A stretch of 7,383 nucleotides of DNA from JAPUIN01 sp041580375 (lineage in GTDB: Bacteria; Acidobacteriota; Polarisedimenticolia; Gp22-AA2), in the NCBI GenBank assembly GCA_041580375.1, contig JBFGDZ010000169.1, positions 1 through 7,383 on the forward strand. The letters run 5' to 3'. This document shows positions 1 to 7,383 of this stretch, one piece after another; positions within the stretch are counted from its first letter, which is position 1, and each line of letters opens with the position of its first letter. Under the pieces are notes generated by a model. That model saw only the letters and a program-made list of their open reading frames with translations, was not told where the DNA came from and did not search any database. A program made the position numbers and the translations under genes.

Positions 1-1
1 A

Positions 2-784
<783 letters not shown>

Positions 785-810
785 TCGCGGACACGCCGGC
801 GGTTCCGCGA
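785..810. terminator. Hairpin in the convergent intergenic gap, possible bidirectional terminator
   Basis: A perfect 7-bp inverted repeat (TCGCGGA at 785-791, TCCGCGA at 804-810) encloses 12 bases whose centre, CGCCGGCG (794-801), is itself palindromic. It begins immediately after the regulator stop codon and lies between two converging genes that are only 43 bp apart, which is the expected place for a shared terminator. No T-run follows on either strand, so intrinsic termination is uncertain; the stem might instead only protect 3' ends. Confidence 0.45.
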
Positions 811-827
811 CCTCCGTTCCGGTCGAT

Positions 828-1244
828 TCAGTGGACGCTCCCGGTCCCCGGGGTGTCCAGGTTCATGCCGCGCAGCCGCACCAGGTAATCGCTGGCCAGG
901 CGATCCGCCTCCTTCCAGTTCGATGCGAACACCGCCCGGTTGAGCTCCGCGAGGACCCCGAGGCACCCCTCGCCGTCGCGGTAGCCCTCACAGAAGACGC
1001 AACGGATCTCCCGGACCGCTCGTCCGGGGCGGGACGGCCCGGCGGCCGGCTTGCGCGCGGGCGCCGTGCGGACGCCCTCCCGCGCACGCTCCGCGATCGC
1101 CTCATCGCAGAATTCGTCCATTTCGGTCGCGAGTTCCAGCACGCCGGCCTCGTCGTGCTCCCCGATCCTCTCGATGATCCTCTCCCAGCGCCTGATCAGG
1201 CTGCGCCGGGCGTTCTCCCACTTCTCAACTCTGTCGTCGCGCAT
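828..1244 (-). CDS. Conserved-looking small protein with four cysteines (CxxC-x8-C), function unknown
   Basis: A 138-residue, probably cytoplasmic protein with no signal peptide or membrane segment. The N-terminal ~55 residues are charged and look helical (many R/E/D). A Pro/Ala/Arg linker follows (about 58-76). The second half begins with CVFCEGYRDGEGC (C82, C85, C94) and ends in another helical stretch with SDYLVRLRGMNLD. With C46 in the first half the protein has exactly four cysteines, enough for one zinc or iron-sulfur site, but this is inference. The start is supported by GGAGGGG five to six bases upstream of ATG (1248-1254). It is the last minus-strand gene, 224 bp downstream of the cytochrome fusion gene, and may be transcribed from its own promoter. 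I do not recognise the family. A redox- or metal-sensing accessory protein of the respiratory operon is one possibility. Confidence 0.75.
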   Translation of the reverse strand: MRDDRVEKWENARRSLIRRWERIIERIGEHDEAGVLELATEMDEFCDEAIAERAREGVRTAPARKPAAGPSRPGRAVREIRCVFCEGYRDGEGCLGVLAELNRAVFASNWKEADRLASDYLVRLRGMNLDTPGTGSVH

Positions 1245-1341
1245 GGTCCCCTCCAGAGAGCCCCGACCGATCGTTAGCGAGATTCATGCTAGCGTGGCCA
1301 CTCTCCCGGCCTACACGCAAGTTACGGAAATCAAATGGTTT

Positions 1342-1370
1342 GGGAATACGGGATCGGGATAGGGACGGGG
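1342..1370 (+). other. G-quadruplex motif (five G-tracts)
   Basis: The + strand carries GGG-AATAC-GGG-ATC-GGG-ATA-GGG-AC-GGGG: five runs of three or more guanines with loops of 5, 3, 3 and 2 bases. This satisfies the standard G3+N1-7 definition with one spare tract. The genes here are on the minus strand, so the G-rich strand is their template and the RNA would be C-rich. It lies about 100 bp upstream of the start codon of the 138-residue gene and about 100 bp downstream of the cytochrome stop. Whether it folds in the cell is unknown. Confidence 0.6.
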
Positions 1371-1420
1371 ATTTCGCCAAACGCCCTACGCAAGGCGTTC
1401 GCGCGCGGTGCCCGGCACGC

Positions 1421-1433
1421 CGCAAATATTGCG
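1421..1433. promoter_or_regulatory. Perfect short inverted repeat CGCAA-ATA-TTGCG, possible operator
   Basis: A 5-bp dyad with a 3-base centre, reading CGCAAATATTGCG. It overlaps the -12 half of the sigma-54-like element, so it might be an operator or simply explain that match. A chance occurrence cannot be excluded at this length. Confidence 0.3.
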
Positions 1434-1436
1434 CCC
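1421..1436 (-). promoter_or_regulatory. Candidate sigma-54 promoter (-24/-12) reading toward the 138-residue gene
   Basis: On the minus strand the sequence GGGCGCAATATTTGCG aligns to the sigma-54 consensus TGGCACG-N4-TTGC. The -24 GG and -12 GC fall at the right spacing, TTGC is exact, and GGC-C matches in the -24 block; mismatches fall at the first T, the A and the last G of that block. Transcription would begin near 1410, giving a leader of about 165 bases before the ATG at 1244. The presence of a sigma-54 activator gene next door adds plausibility. Short degenerate matches like this also occur by chance, so it is only a candidate. Confidence 0.35.
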
Positions 1437-1468
1437 CCGTTTCGACCACGACAGACAGGCGGCGCGAT

Positions 1469-3580
1469 CTAGCGGGACAGCTCGCGACGGATTTCGGTGA
1501 TTCGGATCAACACCGGAGCACGTTCGGGATCGCTCGCGTTCTCATACTCCAGGCGGGCGACCACGGCGCGGCCGTCGGGCGGGATCGGCAGGCTGAAGCG
1601 CTCCATCCGGGACTCGCGCGGCCGGATGCGGTTATCGACCCCGACCGACGCGCCCTTGAGGAACAGCTCATGCACGGTCCTCAGCGTCCGGCCGCGCTCG
1701 TCTTTGATCTCGCGACGGTACCGCTTGGTCTTGACGTGCTTCAGCGTCCCATCCGCCGACTCCACGCCGACGGTCAGGAGAAGCGCCTTGGTGGAAAGCC
1801 CGCCCGGGACGGGATGACCCGCGGCGACGTTGGTGACGATGACCGAGAGATTCGCCCGGCTTCCCGACCTGGCCATCGAGTCGATCTTCAATTCGAGCCC
1901 CCGGGCCAATTGGCCCGCTGAGCTGCCGCCGACGATCCGGTGCAGGTTCACGACCCGGAGCGAGCCTTTCTCCTTGCCGCCGCCCGCGACGACCGACCCG
2001 GGCACCAGCGCCATGTGGCAATCCTGGCAGGGCACGCCGCGCGCCGGATACGGGCCCTCCTTCCAGTCGGAGTAGGTGGAGAGAACGGCGACGCCGCCGG
2101 CGTTCCGGAACTCGTGGCAGGCGGCGCAGATCAGGGGACTGCTGTGGTGCAGCTGCGAGTAGGCGGTCCCGTGCCCCACCGGTTCCGAGTAGAGGAACGG
2201 GCCGCGCTTGACGTCTCCGGGCTCGAGGATGAAAGGGTGATCGCCCTTGTCGAGATCGACGTCCTTCACCGTATGGCAGAAATCGCACGTGATCCCTTCT
2301 CTGGAGATCGGCTGCTCGAGCCGAAGATCGCCGGTGACGAGAGTCGTGGGAGCGTGGCACCAGACGCAGGCGCGGCGGGCCGCGGTCCCGTCCCCCGCCA
2401 GCTCCGCCGCACGTTCCAGCGCGTCGAGAAAGACGGGGTTCGTCGCCGAGAGGGCGTGGGGGGATCCGCTCCAGAAGTCGTGAATCGCGGCGTGGCAGGA
2501 GGAGCACTCCTCCGCCGGAGTGTACGGCGCGGCGGCGGGACGCGTCCCGGGCTGCGGCGCCGGAGCGGCACCCGCATGCGTCGGCGGTGCCAGGAGCAGA
2601 AGGAGGATGATCGGAAGGACCGCGCTTCCCCTTGCGCGCGACCGGCCCGGCCGACCCGGCAGCCTCTCCAGTTCGTCGTCCGAGAGCGGCCGCGCCCTGT
2701 ACAGGTCGGCGCACTGGCGGCAGAGCCCGCGCTCCGGCCGCCATGCCGGCTCATCGACGCGGATCCTCTCCAGGATCACGCCGGGCAGTGTTTCGGGGTC
2801 GGGCTCGAAGTCGCGCGTGGGAAAACCGCAGAGCGGACAGCGATGGACCTCGGCGGTCCCTGGTTCTCCGGTCAATGAAGACGATGCGGGGTCGTTGGCC
2901 ATGGCCACCAAATCCGGATGGCCCGGTCGGGGGCCATCGAAGAGACGTTCGAAGCAGGATCGCGCGGCCGCTCCGAGGAATCCGAAGGCGCCGCGGAATT
3001 CAGTCCACATGCGCTCCCGGCCGGTCGGGGCGAGACGGCCCATTCTAGCAAGTCGGCCCTCCACCGAACAGTTCCACAGGATCCTGTAGCGTTCCTGCAC
3101 CAGCCGATCGCGGGCCGGACCGACGGGCTGGTCCGGAAGCCGCGGTTCGTAGAGAAACGCGGGATCCAGCATGTCGGCGATGTGCATCAGCTCGCCCCGC
3201 AGGAGGGCCAGAGCCCGAACCGGCGTGGCCAGCACGGCCGGCCGCAACAGAATCAGAAGAGACCGCGCGCCAGAGGAGTCGACGTACAGCTCGGCGCCCT
3301 CGGCCCTTCGTTCCCCCGCCGCGGCCACGAGGCAGCGTCGGATCGTCCGGAGGGTAGCGGCCTGCTCGCTCATCGCGACGCGGATCGGGGCGTCCACATC
3401 GAGCCGGATGAACCACTCGGCGTGCAGGCGCACGAACGCCGCTTCGCGATCCTCGGGATCCGAAAGCGTGTAGACCGCGTCCCGCTGGCGATGATACTCC
3501 GCGGACCGCGGGTCGTCCCGCAGCGCCTCCCAGACCGCCCGCTCCGCCAGAATCGGATCGATGGCGGGGCAGACGCTCAT
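1469..3580 (-). CDS. Two-part protein: cytoplasmic zinc-finger-like domain, internal signal/anchor, periplasmic pentaheme cytochrome c
   Basis: A 703-residue protein in two halves. Residues 1-305 are soluble, without heme motifs, and contain GELMHIADMLDP (129-140) and paired cysteines C248-x2-C251 and C287-x2-C290, resembling a zinc ribbon. An arginine-rich stretch (308-317) precedes a hydrophobic segment (about 319-333, PIILLLLLAPP), with a possible signal-peptidase site after A336-G-A338; positive-inside logic puts the N-half in the cytoplasm. The C-half has five CxxCH heme sites at C359, C405, C432, C485 and C518, candidate distal histidines (H375, H448, H470, H478/H479, H547), and a beta-rich tail with NVAAGHPVPGG, as in cytochrome c554-like multiheme proteins. 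It probably carries electrons to or from the molybdoenzyme. ATG at 3580 overlaps the chaperone stop as ATGA. An ATG at 3589 (residues MRG added) has the better-spaced GGGAG and is a real alternative. The N-domain is not recognised. Confidence 0.85.
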   Translation of the reverse strand: MSVCPAIDPILAERAVWEALRDDPRSAEYHRQRDAVYTLSDPEDREAAFVRLHAEWFIRLDVDAPIRVAMSEQAATLRTIRRCLVAAAGERRAEGAELYVDSSGARSLLILLRPAVLATPVRALALLRGELMHIADMLDPAFLYEPRLPDQPVGPARDRLVQERYRILWNCSVEGRLARMGRLAPTGRERMWTEFRGAFGFLGAAARSCFERLFDGPRPGHPDLVAMANDPASSSLTGEPGTAEVHRCPLCGFPTRDFEPDPETLPGVILERIRVDEPAWRPERGLCRQCADLYRARPLSDDELERLPGRPGRSRARGSAVLPIILLLLLAPPTHAGAAPAPQPGTRPAAAPYTPAEECSSCHAAIHDFWSGSPHALSATNPVFLDALERAAELAGDGTAARRACVWCHAPTTLVTGDLRLEQPISREGITCDFCHTVKDVDLDKGDHPFILEPGDVKRGPFLYSEPVGHGTAYSQLHHSSPLICAACHEFRNAGGVAVLSTYSDWKEGPYPARGVPCQDCHMALVPGSVVAGGGKEKGSLRVVNLHRIVGGSSAGQLARGLELKIDSMARSGSRANLSVIVTNVAAGHPVPGGLSTKALLLTVGVESADGTLKHVKTKRYRREIKDERGRTLRTVHELFLKGASVGVDNRIRPRESRMERFSLPIPPDGRAVVARLEYENASDPERAPVLIRITEIRRELSR

Positions 3581-4371
3581 TCCTCGCATTCGTCTCCCGC
3601 GCCGGGGCCGCATCCCCCCGCGACGCCGCACGCCAGAGGTGTGCGGTCCTCGAGCGGCAAGCGCAGGCGTAGGGTCTCCGGACCGGACGACACCTTCAGC
3701 AGCGAACACTCGGAGGTGACGAAGGCGAGGCACAGGGAGGCGAGCCGGCCGTAGAATCCGCCCGCGTCCGATTCACGGACGCGCCGGGCGAAGGACGGCG
3801 CGAACCGGCCAAGATGGTCCCTGAGGAACATGCGGACCGCCTGGCGGGTGGACTCGAGCATGGAGGCATCCGCGATCTCGCGCGCGTGCGCCTCCTTGCG
3901 GGCCATGAAGGCGAGGAACTCCAGCTCGCACGCGATGTGGTCGATGCGCTCGTGACGCCTCGGGTCCGGCGTGAGCCCGAACGCCTTGAGGAAGGCCGAC
4001 ACGTCGCTCAGCTCCTGCGGTTTCTGGAACATCGTGTCGCTTCCGTACTCCGTCTCGTAGGGCGGAATCGGCCCCCGCGCGACGTGCCCGAACAGTCGCT
4101 GGTACGAGGCCGTCAGGGTGGCGAGGCTCCGTCCGTCGTCGGATCCCGCCAGCGCCCGCGTCAGGGCCGCGAGATCCGTGCCGCGCGCCTCGTCCAGAAG
4201 CGCGGCCGCCTCGGCGAGCGCGAGGACGGATTCCTCATCGGCGAGACGTTCGAGCGTGCGTGCATCCGGAGGGCGGAGACCGATGGAGAGCGCCTCGTAC
4301 AGGAGGCTCCGGCAGAGATCGCGGTCCCGCTCGAGGCCGGCCGTGAGCGCGGCGTGGGTGGCTGTGGTCAT
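3577..4371 (-). CDS. TorD/DmsD/NarJ-family molybdoenzyme assembly chaperone (delta-subunit type)
   Basis: A 264-residue cytoplasmic chaperone of the kind that binds the catalytic subunit of a molybdoenzyme, holds it during cofactor insertion and, where a Tat signal exists, delays export. The all-helical pattern is typical. Recognisable stretches are SYQRLFGHV followed by PPYETEYGS (about 104-111), the QKPQELSDVSAFLKAFGL region (116-133) and ERIDHIACELEFLAFMARKEA (141-161), which match delta subunits such as those of type II DMSO reductase-family enzymes. It lies 13 bp after the beta gene, with GGAGGT four bases before its ATG, and overlaps the next gene by 4 bp. Its C-terminus is a short cysteine- and glycine-rich tail (C248, C254, C262), which I regard as unusual. 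It is most likely dedicated to the alpha subunit in this operon. The NarJ and TorD branches cannot be told apart by eye. Confidence 0.88.
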   Translation of the reverse strand: MTTATHAALTAGLERDRDLCRSLLYEALSIGLRPPDARTLERLADEESVLALAEAAALLDEARGTDLAALTRALAGSDDGRSLATLTASYQRLFGHVARGPIPPYETEYGSDTMFQKPQELSDVSAFLKAFGLTPDPRRHERIDHIACELEFLAFMARKEAHAREIADASMLESTRQAVRMFLRDHLGRFAPSFARRVRESDAGGFYGRLASLCLAFVTSECSLLKVSSGPETLRLRLPLEDRTPLACGVAGGCGPGAGDECEE

Positions 4372-4375
4372 CCCG

Positions 4376-4381
4376 ACCTCC
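4376..4381 (-). promoter_or_regulatory. Ribosome binding site of the chaperone gene
   Basis: GGAGGT on the minus strand, four bases before the ATG at 4371, within the 13-bp gap after the beta stop codon. It supports the chosen start. Confidence 0.6.
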
Positions 4382-4384
4382 CTC

Positions 4385-5645
<1,261 letters not shown>

Positions 5646-5653
<8 letters not shown>

Positions 5654-5969
5654 GGTCTCCCTCCTCCGCACCGGGCGCAGCCGCGCGCGGGTCCGCGATG
5701 CGATCGACGACACGCATCCGTCCCCAGATCCCCACGCTCTCGCGGACGATCGCCTGCACTCGTTGCTCCCCGAGCGCCCTGTAGACGCCGTGCGCGCCCG
5801 CGTAGAAGGGCCGCCGGAACAGGGCCAGGATCTGCCGCTCGTCGTACCCGAGCCGCGCGAACTCCTCCGCGAACGAGTAGGCCATCTCCTCCCGGGTCGC
5901 CGCGTCCGCCGGCACGCTCACCCCCATCAGCATCATGGGGTCCTGCGGGTCCGGATCGTCGTACGGCAT
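5646..5969 (-). CDS. Small acidic-start helical protein between alpha and beta subunits, function unknown
   Basis: A 107-residue protein with no cysteine, no signal peptide and no membrane segment. It starts with an acidic proline-rich piece (MPYDDPDPQDP), then MLMGVSVPADAATREEMAYSF and a run of probable helices (about 27-92) with AEEFARLGYDERQILALFRRPFYAGAHGVYRALG, and ends in a loose Ala/Pro/Glu tail. The middle has the look of a conserved folded domain: aromatic residues, FYAGAH, regular spacing. The gene sits 4 bp after the alpha stop and overlaps the beta start by 8 bp, with an ideal Shine-Dalgarno before it, so it is almost certainly translated together with the enzyme subunits. Being placed between the two catalytic subunits suggests a structural, assembly or regulatory role in the complex. 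That is context only; I do not recognise the family. Confidence 0.8.
5660..5667 (-). promoter_or_regulatory. Ribosome binding site that decides the beta-subunit start
   Basis: GGAGGAGG on the minus strand ends six bases before the ATG at 5653. It lies inside the 3' coding end of the 107-residue gene, which suggests translational coupling and argues against the upstream in-frame ATG at 5713. Confidence 0.7.
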
Positions 5970-5973
5970 CGTC

Positions 5974-7383
5974 TCAGCCCTCCTTGATGTCCGTTTTGAC
6001 CAGGTTTCCCGCCAGGTAGCGTCTCATGAAGTCGTTCTCGTTGTCCGGCGTGAAGCCGGTGGTCGCCGGCTTCCAGATCCCCTTGGCGCCGAGGCCGCCG
6101 TCCTCCGCCTTGCTGATCCGCACCAGCGTCTCCTTCGGCACCGTGTTGATGGCGTGGTTGTCCGCCTCGCCCCCGAAGATGAATCCCATGAAGACCTTCG
6201 CCTTGTGGAACAGCGTGTCGGTCTGGTGCATCGGCATGTGCCAGTTCCTGGTCACCGACTGCTGGGAGCCGTAGCGCAGGTTCGACTGGTAGCCGGTCCC
6301 GTCCGACAGGGCGCGTCCGTCGGGACGCGTCTCGTGAGCCTTGACGCTGCGCTCGGTCGCGATGAAGGGAGCGTGCTTCATCATGACGATGTTGTAGGGA
6401 TAGGCGTGGTTGTATTTCACGCGCAGCATGCACCGCGACACCTTGTAGTACGGATCGCCCGGCCTGGCGCCCAGATACGGCCGATCCGCGGGGTTGGCGT
6501 CCACGTACACGTAGTCCCCGTCGTTGATCCGAAGATCGCGGGCGGCCTGCGGGTTGATGTGGAGCTGGTGCTCCCCGACCGTGGGGGCACGCTTGTCCAG
6601 CCGGTAGGGATCGCCGAAGTTCGAATCGTAAAGCATGTGCCAGTCGACGTTGGACCATCCGCTGTGCACGCGATGCCGCGTCTTCGGGGTGAGGCAGTAG
6701 AAGCGGAACCCCTTCTCCCAAAGGAAGTTCTTCGTCGCCTTCACGCGCGCCCAGGGCATCTTGATGTTCCGGATGGTGCGATCGTCCCAGTGCTCGGCGC
6801 TGGGCGAGACCCCGTAGTCCTCCGGCCGGACGTGGGGATTGCTGCTGACGATGACGTTCGGCAGATAGGGGGTCGCTTCCGGGCCCTCGCGGTGGACGAT
6901 GAAGTTCTCGCCGTACTCGATCGCCTCCGGCACGTCGGAGTACGCGTGCAGGCGCCCCGTATCGGTGTGGAACGGCTCGTCGTCGTGCACCTGCTCGTAA
7001 AACGGGATGCGCGGGTAGGTGCGGAAGAGCATCAGGCATCCGCCCGGGGGCCCGTGCTTCCCCGCCATGATCTCCTCGAGCCGGTACCCTTTCGTCGTGG
7101 TGGACGTGTCGAGCAGGCGCTGGATGTAAACGTCCCGGCGGCCGGTGTGCTCGAAATGGAACACGTCGTGGAACCGGCGGTCCCCCGTGACCTTCGCGAG
7201 CGCCGATCCGATCCCGGCGAGGATCGAAAGATCGTCCTTACTGTCGAAAACTGGCGGGATCCCGCCCTTCCAGATCTGCAGGAACGGATTGGAGCAGGAG
7301 GCGGTGATCTCGAGCCCCTCGAACTCCAGCCAGGAATTCGCCGGAAGGGCGATGTCAGCGTACTCGATCGAGGCCGTCATCTG
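5974..7383 (-). CDS. nxrA: Catalytic molybdopterin alpha subunit, NXR/nitrate reductase-like (NxrA/NarG family), N-terminus outside window
   Basis: The last 469 residues of a large molybdo-bis(pyranopterin) oxidoreductase; whole proteins of this kind are usually over 1,100 residues. The first visible part, ASIEYADIALPANSWLEFEG, corresponds to the NarG-type stretch with 'YSDIVLP...W.E', so the Met at 7380 is internal and the frame continues past the edge (preceding codon CAG). The middle has SGWSNVDWHML and GDPYRLDKRAP. The molybdopterin-dinucleotide-binding C-terminal domain starts near visible residue 270 with HQLHINPQAARDLRINDGDY, followed by VDANPADRPY, KAHETRPDGRALSDGTGYQ and, near the end, EADNHAINTVPKETLVRI. 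These later blocks are what point me to the NxrA branch. The N-terminal iron-sulfur motif, the molybdenum-ligating Asp region and any Tat signal lie beyond the window, so substrate and cellular side cannot be judged. It is the first visible gene of the operon. The family is secure; the branch is less so. Confidence 0.88.
   Translation of the reverse strand, partial: QMTASIEYADIALPANSWLEFEGLEITASCSNPFLQIWKGGIPPVFDSKDDLSILAGIGSALAKVTGDRRFHDVFHFEHTGRRDVYIQRLLDTSTTTKGYRLEEIMAGKHGPPGGCLMLFRTYPRIPFYEQVHDDEPFHTDTGRLHAYSDVPEAIEYGENFIVHREGPEATPYLPNVIVSSNPHVRPEDYGVSPSAEHWDDRTIRNIKMPWARVKATKNFLWEKGFRFYCLTPKTRHRVHSGWSNVDWHMLYDSNFGDPYRLDKRAPTVGEHQLHINPQAARDLRINDGDYVYVDANPADRPYLGARPGDPYYKVSRCMLRVKYNHAYPYNIVMMKHAPFIATERSVKAHETRPDGRALSDGTGYQSNLRYGSQQSVTRNWHMPMHQTDTLFHKAKVFMGFIFGGEADNHAINTVPKETLVRISKAEDGGLGAKGIWKPATTGFTPDNENDFMRRYLAGNLVKTDIKEG
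5979..5985 (-). promoter_or_regulatory. Ribosome binding site embedded in the last codons of the alpha subunit
   Basis: AAGGAGG on the minus strand, nine bases before the ATG at 5969. The same bases encode the final Lys-Glu-Gly of the alpha subunit (AAG GAG GGC TGA), so the 3' end of alpha doubles as the initiation signal of the 107-residue gene. Confidence 0.7.

Larger units (their letters stand above)
1245..1468. other. Intergenic gap with regulatory-looking sequence
   Basis: This 224-bp stretch separates the stop of the cytochrome fusion gene from the start of the 138-residue gene, both on the minus strand. It is the only sizeable gap in the cluster and is locally richer in A/T (about 1321-1345) than its surroundings. 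It contains a G-quadruplex motif, a short perfect inverted repeat with an overlapping sigma-54-like element, and a weak hairpin (AACGCC 1380-1385 with GGCGTT 1394-1399) without a T-run. I see no open reading frame here that looks like a real gene, and no convincing sigma-70 promoter. Confidence 0.6.

Noticed and set aside
1290..1312. Second sigma-54-like element TGGCCACGCTAGCATG on the minus strand
   Set aside because: The GG-to-GC spacing is two bases too short for a -24/-12 promoter.
1321..1334. FNR-like site GTTACGGAAATCAA
   Set aside because: Only the right half (ATCAA) matches TTGAT-N4-ATCAA; the left half matches at two of five positions.
1380..1399. Hairpin AACGCC-8-GGCGTT as terminator of the cytochrome fusion gene
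   Set aside because: Only six pairs and no real T-run on the minus strand (just TTT), so it is too weak to call.
1412..1432. Sigma-54-like CGGCACG followed by TTGC on the + strand
   Set aside because: The -24 block is good but the TTGC lies about five bases too far, and no + strand gene follows.
3581..3733. Longer reading of the cytochrome fusion gene from a start codon at 3733
   Set aside because: It would overlap the chaperone gene by more than 150 bp and adds an arginine/proline-rich, non-protein-like stretch. ATG at 3580 (ATGA overlap) or 3589 is far more likely.
5654..5713. Twenty extra N-terminal residues on the beta subunit
   Set aside because: They are arginine-rich shadow translation of the preceding gene. 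The strong GGAGGAGG points to the ATG at 5653.
5974..7380. Met codon at 7380 as the start of a 468-residue protein
   Set aside because: The sequence around it matches the interior of NarG/NxrA-type proteins and the frame continues beyond the window edge, so the gene is partial.

Overview
This 7.4 kb, GC-rich window reads as part of a bacterial respiratory gene cluster built around a molybdenum enzyme of the DMSO reductase superfamily. Its two catalytic subunits look most like the nitrite oxidoreductase / nitrate reductase-like NxrAB branch (type II group). That assignment rests on motifs and remembered family character, not on a search. The direction of the reaction (nitrite oxidation or nitrate reduction) and even the substrate cannot be read from the window, because the N-terminal half of the catalytic subunit lies beyond the right edge. 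The taxon is not determinable; GC content, a sigma-54 activator and an NXR-like enzyme would suit several high-GC environmental phyla.

Layout. Left edge: the C-terminal 260 residues of a sigma-54 enhancer-binding regulator on the + strand (2-784). It faces everything else, and a hairpin lies in the convergent gap (785-810). All other genes are on the minus strand and are read from right to left: the catalytic alpha subunit (7383-5974, N-terminus missing), a 107-residue cysteine-free protein of unknown function (5969-5646), the four-cluster iron-sulfur beta subunit (5653-4385), a TorD/NarJ-type assembly chaperone (4371-3577), and a 703-residue two-part protein (3580-1469). After a 224-bp gap comes a 138-residue four-cysteine protein (1244-828). 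The first five genes are packed with gaps of 4 and 13 bp or overlaps of 8 and 4 bp, and Shine-Dalgarno sequences are buried in the upstream genes, so they are almost certainly one translationally coupled operon.

Working model. The chaperone loads cofactor into alpha; beta wires electrons through its iron-sulfur chain; the pentaheme cytochrome part of the two-part protein is the likely extracytoplasmic electron partner. No heme-b gamma subunit is present in the window. The two-part protein is the most unusual object. About 305 residues of cytoplasmic-looking sequence, ending in a two-CxxC zinc-finger-like module, run in frame into an internal hydrophobic signal/anchor and then a periplasmic five-heme cytochrome, with no usable start codon at the junction. 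The 224-bp gap (1245-1468) holds a five-tract G-quadruplex motif on the + strand, a perfect inverted repeat CGCAA-ATA-TTGCG, and a sigma-54-like -24/-12 element pointing at the 138-residue gene, which would fit with the convergent sigma-54 regulator.
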